From: Odontocerum albicorne
Taxonomy: Eukaryota; Arthropoda; Insecta; Trichoptera; Odontoceridae
Length of the DNA stretch: 64,000 nucleotides
NCBI GenBank assembly: GCA_949825065.1
Contig: OX463849.1
Span: 6,510,001 to 6,574,000 of the forward strand
Direction: 5' to 3'
The notes under the pieces were generated by a model. It ran no database searches and was not told the DNA's origin. It worked only from the letters and a program-made list of their open reading frames with translations. Of the stretch, positions 41,605 through 57,209 are shown in pieces. Each line of letters opens with the position of its first letter. Within the stretch, counting starts at the first letter, position 1. The position numbers and the translations under genes were made by a program.

Positions 41605-42780
41605 TTTACAAAATCTCTTTTTAATGAATTTCGTTATATATTTATTATTTATTTTAACTATCTTATAACTTTTGTGAAATGAAAAAAAAAACAATAAAAA
41701 AAATTCATATTTAAGCAGTCTACCATATATATTGTACAATAGAAAATGCCAAACACAGAAGAAAAACCTCATATAATTAAATAAATTAACTTTGCTCTTA
41801 TAAGAAGTTGAAGGCATATGAGAATCCACATATTGCTCATACTGATTGCACAATCTGCGTAGTCACGTTATGCAGGTGTTGCATACTAGATTATTTTTAA
41901 CTAACGAGAAAATTGTGAAATAAAATATTTTACCTATTGTGTCAATAAGGAACGTGTAACCTTTCAAGCAGAATTTGTTTGTAACTAGAATATTTTACGA
42001 TAATTTAATTTATTATTTCACTTATTAAAATTTATTCACACTACATGTGTTTTTACCTCATATCCCGAGGTTCTCTTTAAGCATAAAATAAACCGAAATC
42101 CTCGGAATAGGACAGAAATAAATGACATTAATGGAATAACAAAGAGATCGGTCATAAAATATTCCAATAAGGAGTTTCATAAAGTTAAAACCGAAACTTT
42201 TGATAAATCTGTTTCAAACTGTTGAAATACGAGAGTAAAATCTTATACACTCGTAGTGTTGCGATTTTATTAATTTTACTTTTGTCTGACAAGGTTGTAA
42301 AGTTCATCACTTCCGACCACATATTGTAGTAAAACGCGTCACATGCGATTTGTAGTATAACTTTTAAGACATAAAAACATTTGTTTTGTACGTTATTTTT
42401 TTCTCAATATTGACTTTATAATAAATAGAATGACTATTTGGCCGAATTTCACTTAAAAATCAACTAAAACGAAAAAAATAATACATTTTAATAAATAAAT
42501 CATCGTTACCATCACTTCGCGTATCTATCGAGCTAGGTGTATAAAAGTATCTCAACTGATTTCAATATCAACACACAATTTTCACTTCTGCCAGATGCAT
42601 GAATATTATCATGTTAATTTTTGAAATTGATTAATGTGGTCTGATTATTGGACAATATTTTTGCAAAAGTTTCAATTCGTTATGTGTTTTTTCGTCAATA
42701 TTGCGGTTTGAATCGTGAATTTGACAAAAAAAAAGTAATTTTTTTGTCATAAATCTATATAAATCATCACTTTTTATTAT
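41605..42780. other. AT-rich stretch, no recognised feature
   Basis: Long A/T-rich sequence without tandem repetition. The 88-codon minus-strand frame at 41587-41853 is low-complexity. Confidence 0.45.
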
Positions 42781-42789
42781 TACACTCCG

Positions 42790-42905
42790 TTGCAAACAGT
42801 ACTATCTATCGGGTTTATTCCTTTGTGGTTATCTTTTCAAATCAATCATAAAGGCGTTAAACAAGCCGAATGACGAATTTTAGTGGAAATAGTGATATTG
42901 TAGCG
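42790..42905 (-). mobile_element. SINE family B 3' fragment
   Basis: The minus strand reads GATTGATTTGAAAAGATAACC, ACAAAGGAATAAACCCG, a diverged form of the family tail. A GGATTCGAATCC word at 43051 may be its B box, but spacing is unusual. Confidence 0.35.
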
Positions 42906-43159
42906 ATTTTTGTTGTGTTGAACAATTTCAATGAGAATTATCGTACTCAAAGATAAAAAAATAATGACAATTATAGAAAGATAATTTATAAAGCGTAATT
43001 TAGAGAGCAAACTTACCTCAAAAGCGCTATAACTCAGGATTCGAATCCACTATTATTGATAAATAAAAAATGTTGCAAAAAAAAGTTGATATAAGATAAG
43101 AAAAGTGTTTGCTGCGACATTAATTAGATTAGGAACTTCCTCATATCAGCATATTTTTA

Positions 43160-43560
43160 GAAATAATGTTTTTTTCTATACATCTTCATATTAAAACTCT
43201 TGAGGCTGTGTGACAGAAGAAAAACAGCCGATATAGTACTGCTATACAAAATCATTTACTCAGTGATTGATGCACCTCACTTACTCGCGTGTATTTCATT
43301 TCGTATTCCCACTAGATCCACAAGACAGCTCAATCTCTTTTATACCGAAAATCGCTATACTAATTATAAAATCAACTCCTCTATTATTCGTATGCTTGAA
43401 AGACTTGAAAATGAGTTTTACAACAATTTAGATATTTTTAATATAAGTATATATGGTATTGTATTCGCTAGAACATCACAACAATATTTAGAAATAGCTA
43501 CTAACTTTATGCTCTCGTTTATTAATATAAATAACCTTGTATAAACGAAACAGTAAGGAC
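43160..43560 (+). pseudogene. LINE ORF2 C-terminal fragment (CR1/jockey-like)
   Basis: The frame runs LRLCDRRKTADIVLLYKIIY, SVIDAPHLLACISFRIPTRST, YKINSSIIRMLERLENEFYN and LDIFNISI. 'L-x-D-R-R-x-x-A-D-x-x-x-L-Y-K' followed by 'R-x-P-x-R-x-T-R' and 'L-D-x-F-N' is a standard C-terminus of LINE ORF2. Open for 114 codons but without RT motifs. Repeated at 46751-47151. Confidence 0.65.
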
Positions 43561-43564
43561 AATA

Positions 43565-44455
43565 CTTTGCCTCTGGAGTCGAGTAGCCCTGCACCAACAT
43601 GCGGAAGGTTTCGATTCTGCAAAGCAACTTGCATCTTGTTCTGCAAGTGAGCCCATGTGTTTTCTATATCTCAATAAATATCCATAAAATTCTTAAAAAA
43701 TACAATTTGTGTTCTACATAATAATAATATGTAAGCGTTGTTAAAAACAAATCTAAGTTCTTTACCACTGTAAAATAAGTCTTAGACAATTACGTAAGTC
43801 TGCTTGGTGAAGTTTGGTAATATTTTGTGGTATACATACATATATTGAAATTAAATATACATATAATTATAATTAAATAATTTTAAACAATGATTGTAAT
43901 TTATTAAACCATAACTGCTGCTTTTTGTATCTTCGTGTTAGTTTAAGATAAAGTTTTGTATTTTTTGTCAATAATTTTAAGTACTTGAATAACCTGTCAC
44001 ATGTTCATTTGTATATGTATAAAGACACTGTTGTGTCGTTAATTAAATTAAATTAAATTAAAAATAGCTCCATCAGTTTATCTGATCTTCATAATTTTAG
44101 AACAATTTTCAAAAACGTATTTAATTCCTTAAACGAAGCTTTAGTGTATGTGATAAACACTCAGTAGTCTACTTGCTAAATGATGCCTTCTTCATTTCTC
44201 AGTACCGTGGGACGCGGAGGATTTTCTCATTGGATAAAGTCTTATTTAAATTCCCAGTATCTGTACTTCTGATGCCAACTTCCTTCATTAGATCTTAAAT
44301 ATAATTAAGGTAAATTTATTGTACTGTATATTTAATTATATATTTGATTGAGATGATTAAAGAATTATTCATTTTTTATTAATTTCTTGTTTTCTGGTTC
44401 ACATCTTCAAGTGATGGAATAACATTGATGATTTGACAAAATCCTTCTATTATAT
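43565..44455. other. AT-rich stretch inside duplication unit 1
   Basis: Unassigned. Contains TTAATTAAATTAAATTAAATT (44038-44060), a short pentamer run. An identical stretch lies in unit 2 at +3591. Confidence 0.5.
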
Positions 44456-44464
44456 CAATTCTGA

Positions 44465-44560
44465 GACCGATGGCTACCTCTGTGGCTCGATTGATAAGAA
44501 GCTTGACTTCTAATCGGGGATGTCAGTCTCAATTCCTTATAGTAACTAAAAAAAAAGTTC
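44465..44560 (+). mobile_element. SINE-like tRNA head
   Basis: CTCTGTGGCTCGATTGATAA (A box) and GATGTCAGTCTCAATTCC (weak B box), then an A8 tract. Identical copy at 48056-48151. Confidence 0.45.
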
Positions 44561-44689
44561 TTCGTCTGATATCAATAGTTGCACGCATCGAGTACGTGTG
44601 CAAGTGTTGTTTCTTATTCACATGTGGTGTGCAATAACGTACCGCGTCTTCTATGCCTACCCTATGATTAGAATTCCAAAGGCTTTATA

Positions 44690-44885
44690 TGAATATTGTG
44701 ATATTTTTTTTCAATTTATTCTTAATCTTTAATACATATGGTGCACCTTTGATAACTCTTGTAAGTTCATTCCACAGTCGCGCCAATTGAGATGCACATG
44801 AATACGTGTAAAGTGTGGTGTGATATTTTGGTATTCAAAGGAGTCTGTTCTGAACGTCCGTGTCTGAAATAAACTGAATTTTTTT
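44690..44885 (-). pseudogene. LINE ORF2 C-terminal fragment
   Basis: Minus-strand YSCASQLARLWNELTRVIKG, then APYVLKIKNKLKKNI, a 'L-A-R-L-W-N-x-L' C-terminus. Identical copy at about 48281-48476. Confidence 0.5.
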
Positions 44886-44933
44886 GTGAAGAGGTGAAGA
44901 AAATTTCTATAGCTAAGTACGCCAAATCATATA

Positions 44934-45078
<145 letters not shown>

Positions 45079-45499
45079 TAAATATGGAGATGAAAAACAT
45101 TTTATATTTGTTTTTTTTTCATTGATTCTTATTTATCACGTAATTCTAAACAAGCTTTACCCTTAATAAAAAAATATAACACACGTGGTACAGCAAAACC
45201 TTATCGCGTCGTAAATTAAACGTCCTTAACGTAATTTCGTAGATTGGTCCCTGTGAAAAGAAACATTTGTAATACATGTCATGCCGATATATTTATACGG
45301 TACGAGAACTACGTTCACGATTTTCTATTATAGTTAGCCTTTGATGTTGGAAACAGAAAATGCTGCCTCTATATTTATAAATGAAAAAAAAATGAGGTAA
45401 TGTTGTAGCTGAAATTCTAAGTAAGCACGTGCCATAAGACTATTGAAACTGTAAAAGTGCACTGAAAACAAAACTTGACTTATGTAGTCTTATATATAA

Positions 45500-46430
45500 T
45501 ATGTTTTAAATTTCCAATAAGTAAAGGTGTCCGCCAGGGCGATACCATCTCGCCAAAATTATTCAACGCTACCCTGGAGGATGTGTTCAAAAAGCTTGAA
45601 TGGGAAAATAAAGGAATCTGCGTTAATGGTTCATATCTGAGCCACCTTAGATTTGCAGACGATATTATTATCTTCCTGAGGAACTGCAGAGCCAAATACT
45701 GGAATTAGCGGAGGCAAGCAAATTAGCAGGTTTAAAAATGAATATTGATAAAACAAAATATATGTTAAACCGCTTTGCTGATGCCACAACTATCCAGGTG
45801 GACGGTACACAGCTGGAACAAGTCCAACAATATATTTACTTAGGACAAAGTATAACATTTGAAGACTGTACTTTAAATGAAATAAATAGAAGACCAAAAC
45901 TAGCTTGGAGTTCCTTTGGATGACTAAACTACATCTTCAAAAGCAATCTCCCAATCTGCCTCAAACGGAAGGTATTTAACCAATGCATCTTGCCAGTACT
46001 AACATATGGATGCGAGACTTGGACTTTATCGGTACGAATGTTACAAAAGCTCCAAACAACACAACGCAGCATGAAAAGGTGCATGCTAGGTTATACCAGA
46101 AGAGACCGAAAACGTAATGAGTGGATACGAGCCCAAACAAAGGTTGAAGATGTTATAGAGGTTGCAAAAAGACTCAAGTGGAAGTGGGCTGGACATATCG
46201 CCCGAGCAACAGACCATCGTTGGACGTATGAAGTAATCCAGTGGTACCCAATAGGTATAAAAAGGCCTGTAAGAAGACCTAAGGCGCGCTGGGTGGACGA
46301 AATACGTAAGCATGCAGGTATTATGTGGCAGCAATGTGCAAAGGACAGGATTTTGTGGAGACAACTTGGAGAGGCCTACATCCTGCAGTGGATAGATACA
46401 GGCTGATGGTGATGGTGATGATGTGATATA
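45500..46430 (+). pseudogene. 5'-truncated RTE-like LINE (copy in unit 1)
   Basis: It begins inside the reverse transcriptase at KGVRQGDTISPKLFN and keeps an intact FADDIIIF catalytic box. It shifts frame at about 45695 (LRNCRAKYWN stop; the other frame continues LELAEASKLAGLKMNIDKTK), has a stop after AWSSFG, and then an open tail: PVLTYGCETWTL, RLKWKWAGHIARATDHRW, RRPKARWVDEIRKHAG, ending LQWIDTG stop. The 3' tail is GATGGTGATGGTGATGATG, typical of RTE-type LINEs, which lack poly-A. A diverged relative is on the minus strand at 58600-58872. Endonuclease and N-terminal RT are absent, so inactive. Confidence 0.85.
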
Positions 46431-46444
46431 TAATATGTAACAGT

Positions 46445-46640
46445 AAACTTATAATAAAGCTCCAAATAATGATCCACAAATTTCTGAACTCCGGTATATT
46501 TTCAATGCAGCTGCTAGACTGATATATGATTGTCATGAATATTGTCAAATTAGTCCGCTTCTTAAAAGTTTACATTTGTTCAAGTGTCACAAACAAATCG
46601 ATTCCAAACTTTATCTCTTTGTATTTAAGTTCTATGTAAT
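46445..46640 (+). pseudogene. LINE ORF2 fragment (jockey/CR1-like)
   Basis: Translation NAAARLIYDCHEYCQISPLL, then KSLHLFKCHKQIDSKLYL: 'N-A-A-A-R-L-I' followed by 'P-L-L-K-x-L-H' is the conserved region shortly after RT in many LINE ORF2s. Identical copy at about 50042-50237. Confidence 0.65.
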
Positions 46641-46744
46641 GGTTTTTTATCAAACACTGTTTATTCGACTTTTTTGTGACGGTATAACCCTACCGGTTTC
46701 AAGGCTTTCACCTCATCTCCAGGGGAGCGCAAACAAGAGTCTTG
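46640..46744. mobile_element. Single arm of the fold-back repeat (unit 1 end)
   Basis: TATCAAACACTGTTTATTCG to GGGGAGCGCAAACAAGAGTC is identical to the left arm of the palindrome at 50241-50431. Here the right arm is missing and sequence continues directly into duplication unit 2. Confidence 0.9.
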
Positions 46745-50341
<3,597 letters not shown>

Positions 50342-50439
50342 TTTGCGCTCCCCTGGAGATGAGGTGAAAGCCTTGAAACCGGTAGGGTTATACCGTCACA
50401 AAAAAGTGGAATAAACAGTGTTTGATAAAAATAAATTAC

Positions 50440-51330
50440 ATTATTTAAGTCCTTTAAAGAAATGCCTCTGGAAGGAGTAGAGTTTGAGATTGATTTCGTT
50501 GTCATCTAATATATTGACTATTCAGAATTGATCCAATAGAGCAGAGTATAAAAATGGAGTTTTGACGTAGAATGGTATGTGTGGCGTTTATAGATTTAGG
50601 TAGCATTTAAAGACAACCCTTTTCGGCAGGGAATTTATGATGTAATATACGCATTAAATGCATACACTACACTACACCTAAAATCGAATGCACTACAATC
50701 ACACATTAAATTTAAAAAAAATGATTATGTGTAGTTCGTCTTCCCTTGATAAGTTTCTGCGGTTTTCTTACCAAATATGTTTTTCAAAACATACGAGTTT
50801 GCAGATGCGGGAATGTACCTTATCTTATATTCCGCAGTCACCACAAATATTTTTATTTTATAGTATTTTTCATCTGTTAATAATTGTGGTTTCGAGTCCC
50901 GCATTTGAGCAATCTTGAAGAGGATTTTACTCTCTAAACGGCGTTACATAAATTGTCATTGTATTTATATAAACAATCTGCAATATAGAAATCAAATACA
51001 GAAAAAAATTTAATCTATTTAATTCAAAATGCATAGAATGTTAGAGAGACAAAAGAGAGAAAAAGGTATATTAATAGACACGTATTTTTCTTTATAACTT
51101 TCAAATCAGCCAAAATATACCATTTCAGAGCTGAAAGCCAATAAAAAACTACCCGTGGATAAAAAATTTGTATAATTTGATCATTAAGGTTATTTTAAAA
51201 GAAAGCTCTGAAATGTTATCGAATTTGTGTGAAAATTATCAAACATATGTACACATCATCAAGCCATGTCTTTTGCGGGATAGGCAGAGACAAAAGATCT
51301 TCAATATTTTCTATCTAAGCAAACACTTTC
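50440..51330. other. Unassigned AT-rich sequence
   Basis: 50455-50650 may be LINE debris (a tail-like FKRQ word) but the signal is weak. Nothing recognised in the remainder. Confidence 0.35.
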
Positions 51331-51334
51331 TCCT

Positions 51335-51567
51335 GCTCCACATTTATATATATCATCATGCACAATCTTCCATTATTCGTTCATATAACATATACCATCA
51401 TGCACAATCCGCCATTATTCATTCATGTATATCATCATGCACAATCCTCCATTATTCATTCATATATACCATTATTCATTCATATATACCATCATGCACA
51501 ATCTTCCATTATTCATTCATATATACCATAATGCACAATCTTCCATTATTCATTCATATACTATGCG
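51335..51567. repeat. 37-bp minisatellite, left part (interrupted by mariner)
   Basis: CATCATGCACAATCTTCCAT plus TATTCATTCATATATAC units, five to six with variants (ATCCTCC, ATAATGC). The array resumes at 52508-52585 on the other side of the mariner. Confidence 0.85.
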
Positions 51568-51569
51568 TA

Positions 51570-52499
51570 TCCAGAAAGTAAGTGTACTGAGGCTCTCACG
51601 ACCGGATGGATTTTATTTTCGACATGTTGGCTACACTTCCGTGTAGCCTGACCCTTCCCCTCCGCAACGAGACCGGTTCGAGGTCAGTACATTGAGAAGT
51701 GTCGACGCGACAACACGTTTCGTGAAAAATGTCAATCCGATCTCCCGCCAAGTGCGAAATACGCGGCGTCATCCGTTATCTCGTTTGGAAGGGAAAACCT
51801 CCGGTTGAGGTTTATAATGAGGTGAAAACTGCATATGGTGATAAAGCTATGAATCGTACGAGTGTGTACAAGTGGTGTCGCGAGTTTAAAAACGGTCGTA
51901 CGTCTGTGCACGATGATCAGAGGAGCGGAAGACCTTCAATTGTGACTGACGAAATTGTGTTTTGGGACTGTCAAGGCATAATTTTAATTGAATATATGCC
52001 TCAAGGGGAGACCATCAACTCTGCAAGATACTGTGAGACCCTAAAAAAATTGCGGAGGGCGATTCAGAACAAGAGGAGAGGCATGCTGACAAAGGGAGTC
52101 TGCCTGCTGCACGACAATACCAGACCACACACGGCCAACGCCACGAAGGAACTGCTCGCCTCGTTTAAATGGGATGTCCTGAACCATCTCGCGCATTCCC
52201 CTGACCTAGCACCTTCAGATTACTATCTCTTTACCTCCCTGAAGCTGCACATGGGTGAAAAAAGGTTTTCAACCGACGAGGAGGTAAAGGAGGAGGTGGA
52301 GAAGTGGACGGAGGGGTTGGCGGGAAACTACTTCGAGGAAGGCATCAAAAAGTTGATACCCCGCTTCACCACCTGCATTGAGAGGAATGGCGACTATGTC
52401 GAAAAATAGCTTACATATGTACTACGGTAACCACGTAATTTTTTTGTTAAAATAAAAAAAATTGTAACCTACAAAAATTCAGTACACTTACTTTCTGGA
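51570..52499 (+). mobile_element. Mariner element with matching 20-bp terminal inverted repeats and internal deletion
   Basis: A 930-bp element flanked by TA (51568-51569 and 52500-52501). The left end TCCAGAAAGTAAGTGTACTG matches the complement of the right end over at least 20 bp without mismatch. It lies inside the 37-bp minisatellite, splitting it. Intact ends mean it could still be mobilised in trans by a related transposase. Confidence 0.92.
51729..52409 (+). pseudogene. Mariner transposase with in-frame deletion of the first catalytic Asp region
   Basis: A 226-codon open frame; mariner transposases are usually about 340-350 residues. Residues 1-77 form the first helix-turn-helix domain (VIRYLVWKGKPPVEVYNEV, SVYKWCREFKNGRTSVHDD, RSGRPS). 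The sequence then jumps from TDEIV to FWDCQGIILIEYMPQGE, omitting the second HTH and the first catalytic Asp. The second and third catalytic residues remain in HDN (D129) and SPDLAPSD (D164), with 34 residues between them: the DD34D hallmark. It ends NGDYVEK as in full-length relatives. The deletion keeps frame, so a DNA-binding protein lacking catalysis could be made; whether it is expressed is unknown. Confidence 0.88.
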
Positions 52500-52507
52500 T
52501 ATGCCTC

Positions 52508-52585
52508 GTATACCATCATGCACAATCTTCCATTATTCATTCATATATACCATCATGCACAATCTTCCATTATTCACACTTATTT
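52508..52585. repeat. 37-bp minisatellite, right part
   Basis: Two units (ATACCATCATGCACAATCTTCC) continuing the array at 51335-51567. Confidence 0.85.
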
Positions 52586-52589
52586 CAAA

Positions 52590-53960
52590 ATCTGGTCTTC
52601 TTGATCCAAACAAATTTTACTCGGTTTACTCGCTTAGTCATTATTTTATCACATTATGTCTTCACACGTCCAAACCACCTTAAGCTTCTTTCTTCTTCTT
52701 ACTCAAATCATTCATTTCAATCATGCATTCATTTCAGATATTTTTATCGATGTAGCCGAACCCTTTATTTGTTAATTCTGCTGGCAATCGGTGTGTAGGG
52801 GTTTTGGGTATGCGAGGAACTTCATGAAAAGTTAACTACATTTTTATACGAACAAAATAAAGTATCAACCAATAAATTATGCTTTCAGTACAATACAAAG
52901 CATGTGATAAATCTTCTAGAAAAAATAATGGTTCAGCTTTGAATGAAACTCGATAGTGTTTCAATTTTTCCTAAAACGAATATATATTATTTTAAATAAT
53001 ATTCAAAAGACAAACACAATTGGCGTTTTGTTTCCTAAGTGACAGATAGAAGTTTTTCAATACACGTGTTATGCCATTTTCTGGATGAGACGTTTCAAGA
53101 GTTTTAGGTTACACAAACAAACAAAACAAAAAAATGTATAAAAAATTTAAACAAAAGCTTCAACTTAAGAGTGGAAAACAAAGGAATTTAAATTATTATA
53201 GAAATTGTATTTTTTTAACGTCATCGATGATTTTATAAAAAGAGAGATAGGGAATGAAAAATGGAATAGGGAAAGATACGCCACGTCAATGAAGAGATAT
53301 AAATAATTTTTAAGGTTAACTTTAAAGGGATAAAATCAAGGGGAGTTTTTTTTAAAAGATTTGCTTATTTCTTTAAACGAGTAAAACAGTTTTTCAAAAA
53401 ATAATCGTTTTCCAGAAACATGGTCAATTTATAAAGTCAAACTGATAGACATATATAAATTTTTTCACAAGGCAACCAACGAGTTGAACAGAAGAAAGCT
53501 GCAGGATAGATTATTTTGAAATTCAGAGTTGCAACCGAGCGTAGCTGAATACAAAAGCTTGTATGAAAATAAAAAAAAATACAAAAAAAAAACTTTAGCT
53601 TATATCCTGAAACCATCTCAATCACGCTTGGAAGCTTCTGCCGTATAACTGGGGATTTTCCAAAGAATGCCACTTACAATTGTGATATTTTCCGCTCGTT
53701 TGACCTTACTGTGTCCCTTTTGGCACTTACAACGTATTGAAACTACAAAGAAATGCGATACAACGGGTTTCATTATAAGGAAACTTGTCGGGGTAACCAA
53801 TGCAGTTATGAGCTCGATAGGTTTAAACGAGTGACTGAAATTTTTTCGAAGGATGGAAAAAATATACCAAAGGGATTTCGATGGAAACAATCATTACTTC
53901 AAACATAAAGCAGAGACAATGGGATAATTTTTTATTTCTTAAAGTACTGAGAAATTTATT
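52590..53960. other. Unassigned AT-rich sequence
   Basis: Two overlapping minus-strand frames (53437-53890, up to 90 codons) have no recognisable motif. No repeats noticed. Confidence 0.4.
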
Positions 53961-53969
53961 TATTTTGAA

Positions 53970-54230
53970 TTATATATTTGTACATTCATAACATCACGCC
54001 ATGTCCGTAGGCAGGAAGAACAGACCTCTAAACTTTTCTTACAAGCACACAACTTTCACAACTTTTCCCTTTACTTTTTTTCAAAACCTTGTCTATTTGG
54101 TCCAGCCACGTTTTCCTCAATATATATCTTCCGTGCACACCTTTCCCTTCTGATTTGTATACTATCTTAGTCATTCTTTCGTTATTTATTACTTCCACAT
54201 GTCCAAACTATTAGATAATTTTTACTCTTA
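53970..54230 (-). pseudogene. LINE 3' end (family b)
   Basis: The minus strand includes a KTWLDQI-like segment in a broken frame, followed by CTACGGACATGGCGTGATGT and TATGAATGTACAAATATA. The GGCGTGATGT end is shared with 2425-3000. Confidence 0.5.
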
Positions 54231-54319
54231 GATAATTTTATTTCAGAATTGGTGTTTTTTTGTAACTTATATGCTACTTATACTAATTGTTTATGTTGCT
54301 ATTAAGTGCCACAAAATAG

Positions 54320-54540
54320 CGCTATAAAAGAACTTAAAATAGCTACGGCAGATTAAAATCTGCTAATTGTCATGAAAGATCAATTTTCTTGCTATCGGAA
54401 CTCTGGGTTTAATCTATCAAAAACGTGTGTTTGCTGAGCTGCAAAAGTTTACACACAATAAACTAATACACGTACATGAGTCCTTCATCCATAGAATGGC
54501 TAACAATCATACTCGATCAAGAAGAGTGGCCTATCGGGTA
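54320..54540 (+). repeat. Old dispersed repeat, pair member 2 (with 37915-38115)
   Basis: See the partner for matching words; same orientation, 16 kb apart. A short related piece, AAAATAGCTGCGGTATTAAC, sits at 62020-62040. Confidence 0.55.
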
Positions 54541-54609
54541 CAACGTGCCAGATTATACTGTATTTAACAAAAATGTAAAACGATAATACAGCATTACGTT
54601 ACTTGATTA

Positions 54610-54905
54610 CGGTGACTTTTGTTATTTGGGTGCCAACGAGGAGATGTTGAATAAGTTATAAAGACTCCAGACCTATTGCATCCGATTTATTTTTAACCTT
54701 AAGAAGTATTCCCGTATCAGAGTCTCGGAACATACCAGCTTAAAATCAGACAACGAAGGAATCTTCACATCTTGGCATTATTCTACGTCCTTAACATCCC
54801 TTATAAATTCTCCTTCTCATATATTCGCGAAAAAATCAAGTTTATTAAAAAAAACAGCCGTTCTCTTCGATCGGCCTATAAGATACTATTATGCATATCA
54901 ACACA
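54610..54905 (+). pseudogene. LINE ORF2 C-terminal fragment (jockey/CR1-like)
   Basis: The words LQTYCIRFIFNLKKYSRI, LHILALFYVLNIPYKFSF and KIKFIKKNSRSLRSAYK appear in shifting frames. 'L-Q-x-x-x-I-R-F-I-F-N-L-x-K-Y' followed by 'R-R-N-L-H-I-L-A-L-F' is a conserved LINE tail. Immediately followed by an opposite-strand LINE fragment at 54926. Confidence 0.65.
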
Positions 54906-54925
54906 TCGTTATCATGTCGTGTAGC

Positions 54926-55306
54926 TCATGACTGAGCACCGTGACTCCCATGATAGCTTCTGACGACTCCTCTTCCTTCATCTCTGCACTCCGTGGCTTG
55001 AAGGTCAGTTGTTAAGAGTTGTCCAGTTGCGTTTCTCACTTGGTCAGTCCAACGTATTGGGTATCTTCGTCTTGTGCGTTGTCCTTCTACACTTCCAGTA
55101 ATCACAAACCCCTTCAAACTGTCTCCTTGGCCATGAGCAATGTGACCAAAGATTCTGAACACTCGTCGAAGGTATATTGTCGATAACCTGTCAGTGATTC
55201 TCAATTCTTCGAGAATGGAAATGTTTGTTCGCCTTGCCTTCCATGGAATGCGCAACATCTTTCTACAATCACCACATTTCAAATGCATCTGTTCTACGTC
55301 TCTCAT
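54926..55306 (-). pseudogene. LINE ORF2 tail (family c), open for 126 codons
   Basis: Minus-strand MHLKCGDCRKMLRIPWKARR, TNISILEELRITDRLST, FGHIAHGQGDSLKGFVITGS, GQRTRRRYPIRWTDQVRN, ending YHGSHGAQS and a stop. This is the longest uninterrupted family c member in the window. It lacks the RT domain. Relatives: 3985-4165, 40850-41320 and 61305-61560. Confidence 0.75.
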
Positions 55307-55309
55307 GAT

Positions 55310-55915
55310 GGTGATAGTTCTGCTTTTTTATATCTTTTCCAGCTTTGATAAAGCAATTTTTTGCCATTCCAGCTGTTCTTTTCACCTCAGCCTCACACCT
55401 TACATTATCGTAAATACTGGAGCGTAATTAAATATCAACACAACACACCATATTTAACATATCTTCCTTTGAAGGTCACTCAGGGTGACAATAGAACAAA
55501 CTTCCTAGATTTATCAGATGTTCTACAACCTTATTTACGTTTAAGAGACAATTGAAAAATAAATTCACTGTCACTCAGAAAATTCATTCATCCTAATTTT
55601 ACTTCGTTTCTCTTCTTCATGATTGGACGAATTCCTTCCCTCTAGTTACATCATATTTGGTAGAGATATTAAACATATTATTTTCATTTTACTTTAAAAA
55701 AAATTGCAATCTCTTTCATAGATTGAAACAATTTAAGCCAAGATGAGTTCGTTGATTTGAAAAAAAAATGTATAGCAATAAACTTACCAGATGTACAATC
55801 TTTGACCGTGTACACAGAAGGCTATAAAATACATTTAACATAAAATGTAGAATGTTTTAACCTAATCGACCAGCAAAGCAAATAATGTTGAATTTGTTTT
55901 AAGTCAACAAGGACG
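55310..55915. other. Unassigned sequence
   Basis: The first 60 bases continue the family c LINE upstream (rc contains words for a K-L-E-K-I-x-K segment). The rest is AT-rich without features. Confidence 0.35.
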
Positions 55916-55919
55916 TTCA

Positions 55920-56280
55920 TAATTTTTTAGTTCCTTTGGGTCAAAAGATGTCCAGTTTACCCAGCTCGCCGGTCCGAGCCACAACATAAGAACGTTGTTA
56001 AATAAATCGGACGGAAACGTATTTACGGCGTAATAAAGACGCCGAAAAGCGGTAGCCCCCGCAAGTTTGTGGCCAAGAAATACAACAAGGTCGCGCGGCT
56101 CTCTATTGCCGATCCGATCCGATGTTTATTGTGGCCCGGGTATATATGGGGGCCTTCCCCTTTACGACAGGGCTATGAATGCCCTAGCTGATGCTACCTC
56201 TGGCCGAATAAAATTACCAACATCAATGTTTCATCACTTCGTCAGACATTTTAGTAATACTCGTTTTTATACATAACATC
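55920..56280. other. Less AT-rich island of unknown nature
   Basis: Contains GTCGCGCGGCTCTCTATTGC, CCGATCCGATCCGATG and GGCCCGGGTATATATGGG. Frames are short and broken. It could be a decayed element or regulatory DNA; I recognise nothing. Confidence 0.3.
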
Positions 56281-56574
56281 AGACTATATGTATGGTTTTT
56301 GGGGTGTCTTCTTAGGAAATCCCTCGCAGACGAGGATGATTGTCAGTCCATTTAGAATTATTCAGTCCATTTTAGGGTAAATCGATCTCCATGTCTTTCT
56401 TTCCACATAAAAAGTCTTTTTCATATCCAAGCATAGACATATACCATATGCTGCACTGTATCACATATCTCTTACGTTTCCCTCAGTAAATATTTCCCCT
56501 ACATTTTAGCGACACTTATACACATGCATCATGTCTTATATTTTTTGATGTGTCTTCAAAGGAAATGATGACCT

Positions 56575-57055
56575 GAAGGCCAAGGGAATAGTAGTCTAGG
56601 TAAAGGATGGCCAAGAAAATATTAGTCTAGGTAGAGGAAGGTCGAGAAAATAGTAGCCTAGGTAGAGGAAAGCCAAGAAAATATTAGTCTAGGTAAAAAA
56701 AGGCCAATAAAATAGTAGCCTAGGTAGAGCAAGGCCAAGAAAATATTAGTCTAGGTAGAGGAAGGCCAAGAAAATAGTAGTCTAGGTAGAGGAAGGCCAA
56801 GAAAACGGTAGTCTAGGTAGAGGAAGGCCAAGAAAATAGTAGTCTAGGTAGAGGAAGGGCAAGAAAATATTAGTATAGGTAGAGGAAGGCCAAGAAAATA
56901 GTAGTCTAGGTAGAGGAAGGCCCAGAAAATAGTAGTCTAGGTAGAGGAAGGCCAAGAAAATATTAGTCTAGGTAGAGGAAGGCCAATTAAATAGTAGCCT
57001 TAGTAGAGGAAAGCCAATTAAATAGTAGCCTTGGTAGAGGAAGGCCCAAGAAACA
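56575..57055. repeat. 31-bp minisatellite, array 1
   Basis: Unit AGGAAGGCCAAGAAAATAGT plus AGTCTAGGTAG (31 bp; for example 56761 to 56792). About 15 units with AATATTAG/AATAGTAG and CCAATTAAATAG variants. Confidence 0.9.
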
Positions 57056-57209
57056 GTAGCAAATTATAAATAAATTTCTTATATTTAAGCTTTAGTAAGA
57101 AATTACACATTTAAATTTGCAATTTAAAATCATTGATTGAATATGAAACCAATAAAAATAGTAAAAAAGATATGAATCCATTAAATAAATTAACAATTTA
57201 TCACTTATT

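Noticed and set aside
51335..52585. Two independent 37-bp arrays
   Set aside because: They share the same monomer and are separated exactly by the mariner with TA flanks, so they are one array split by insertion.
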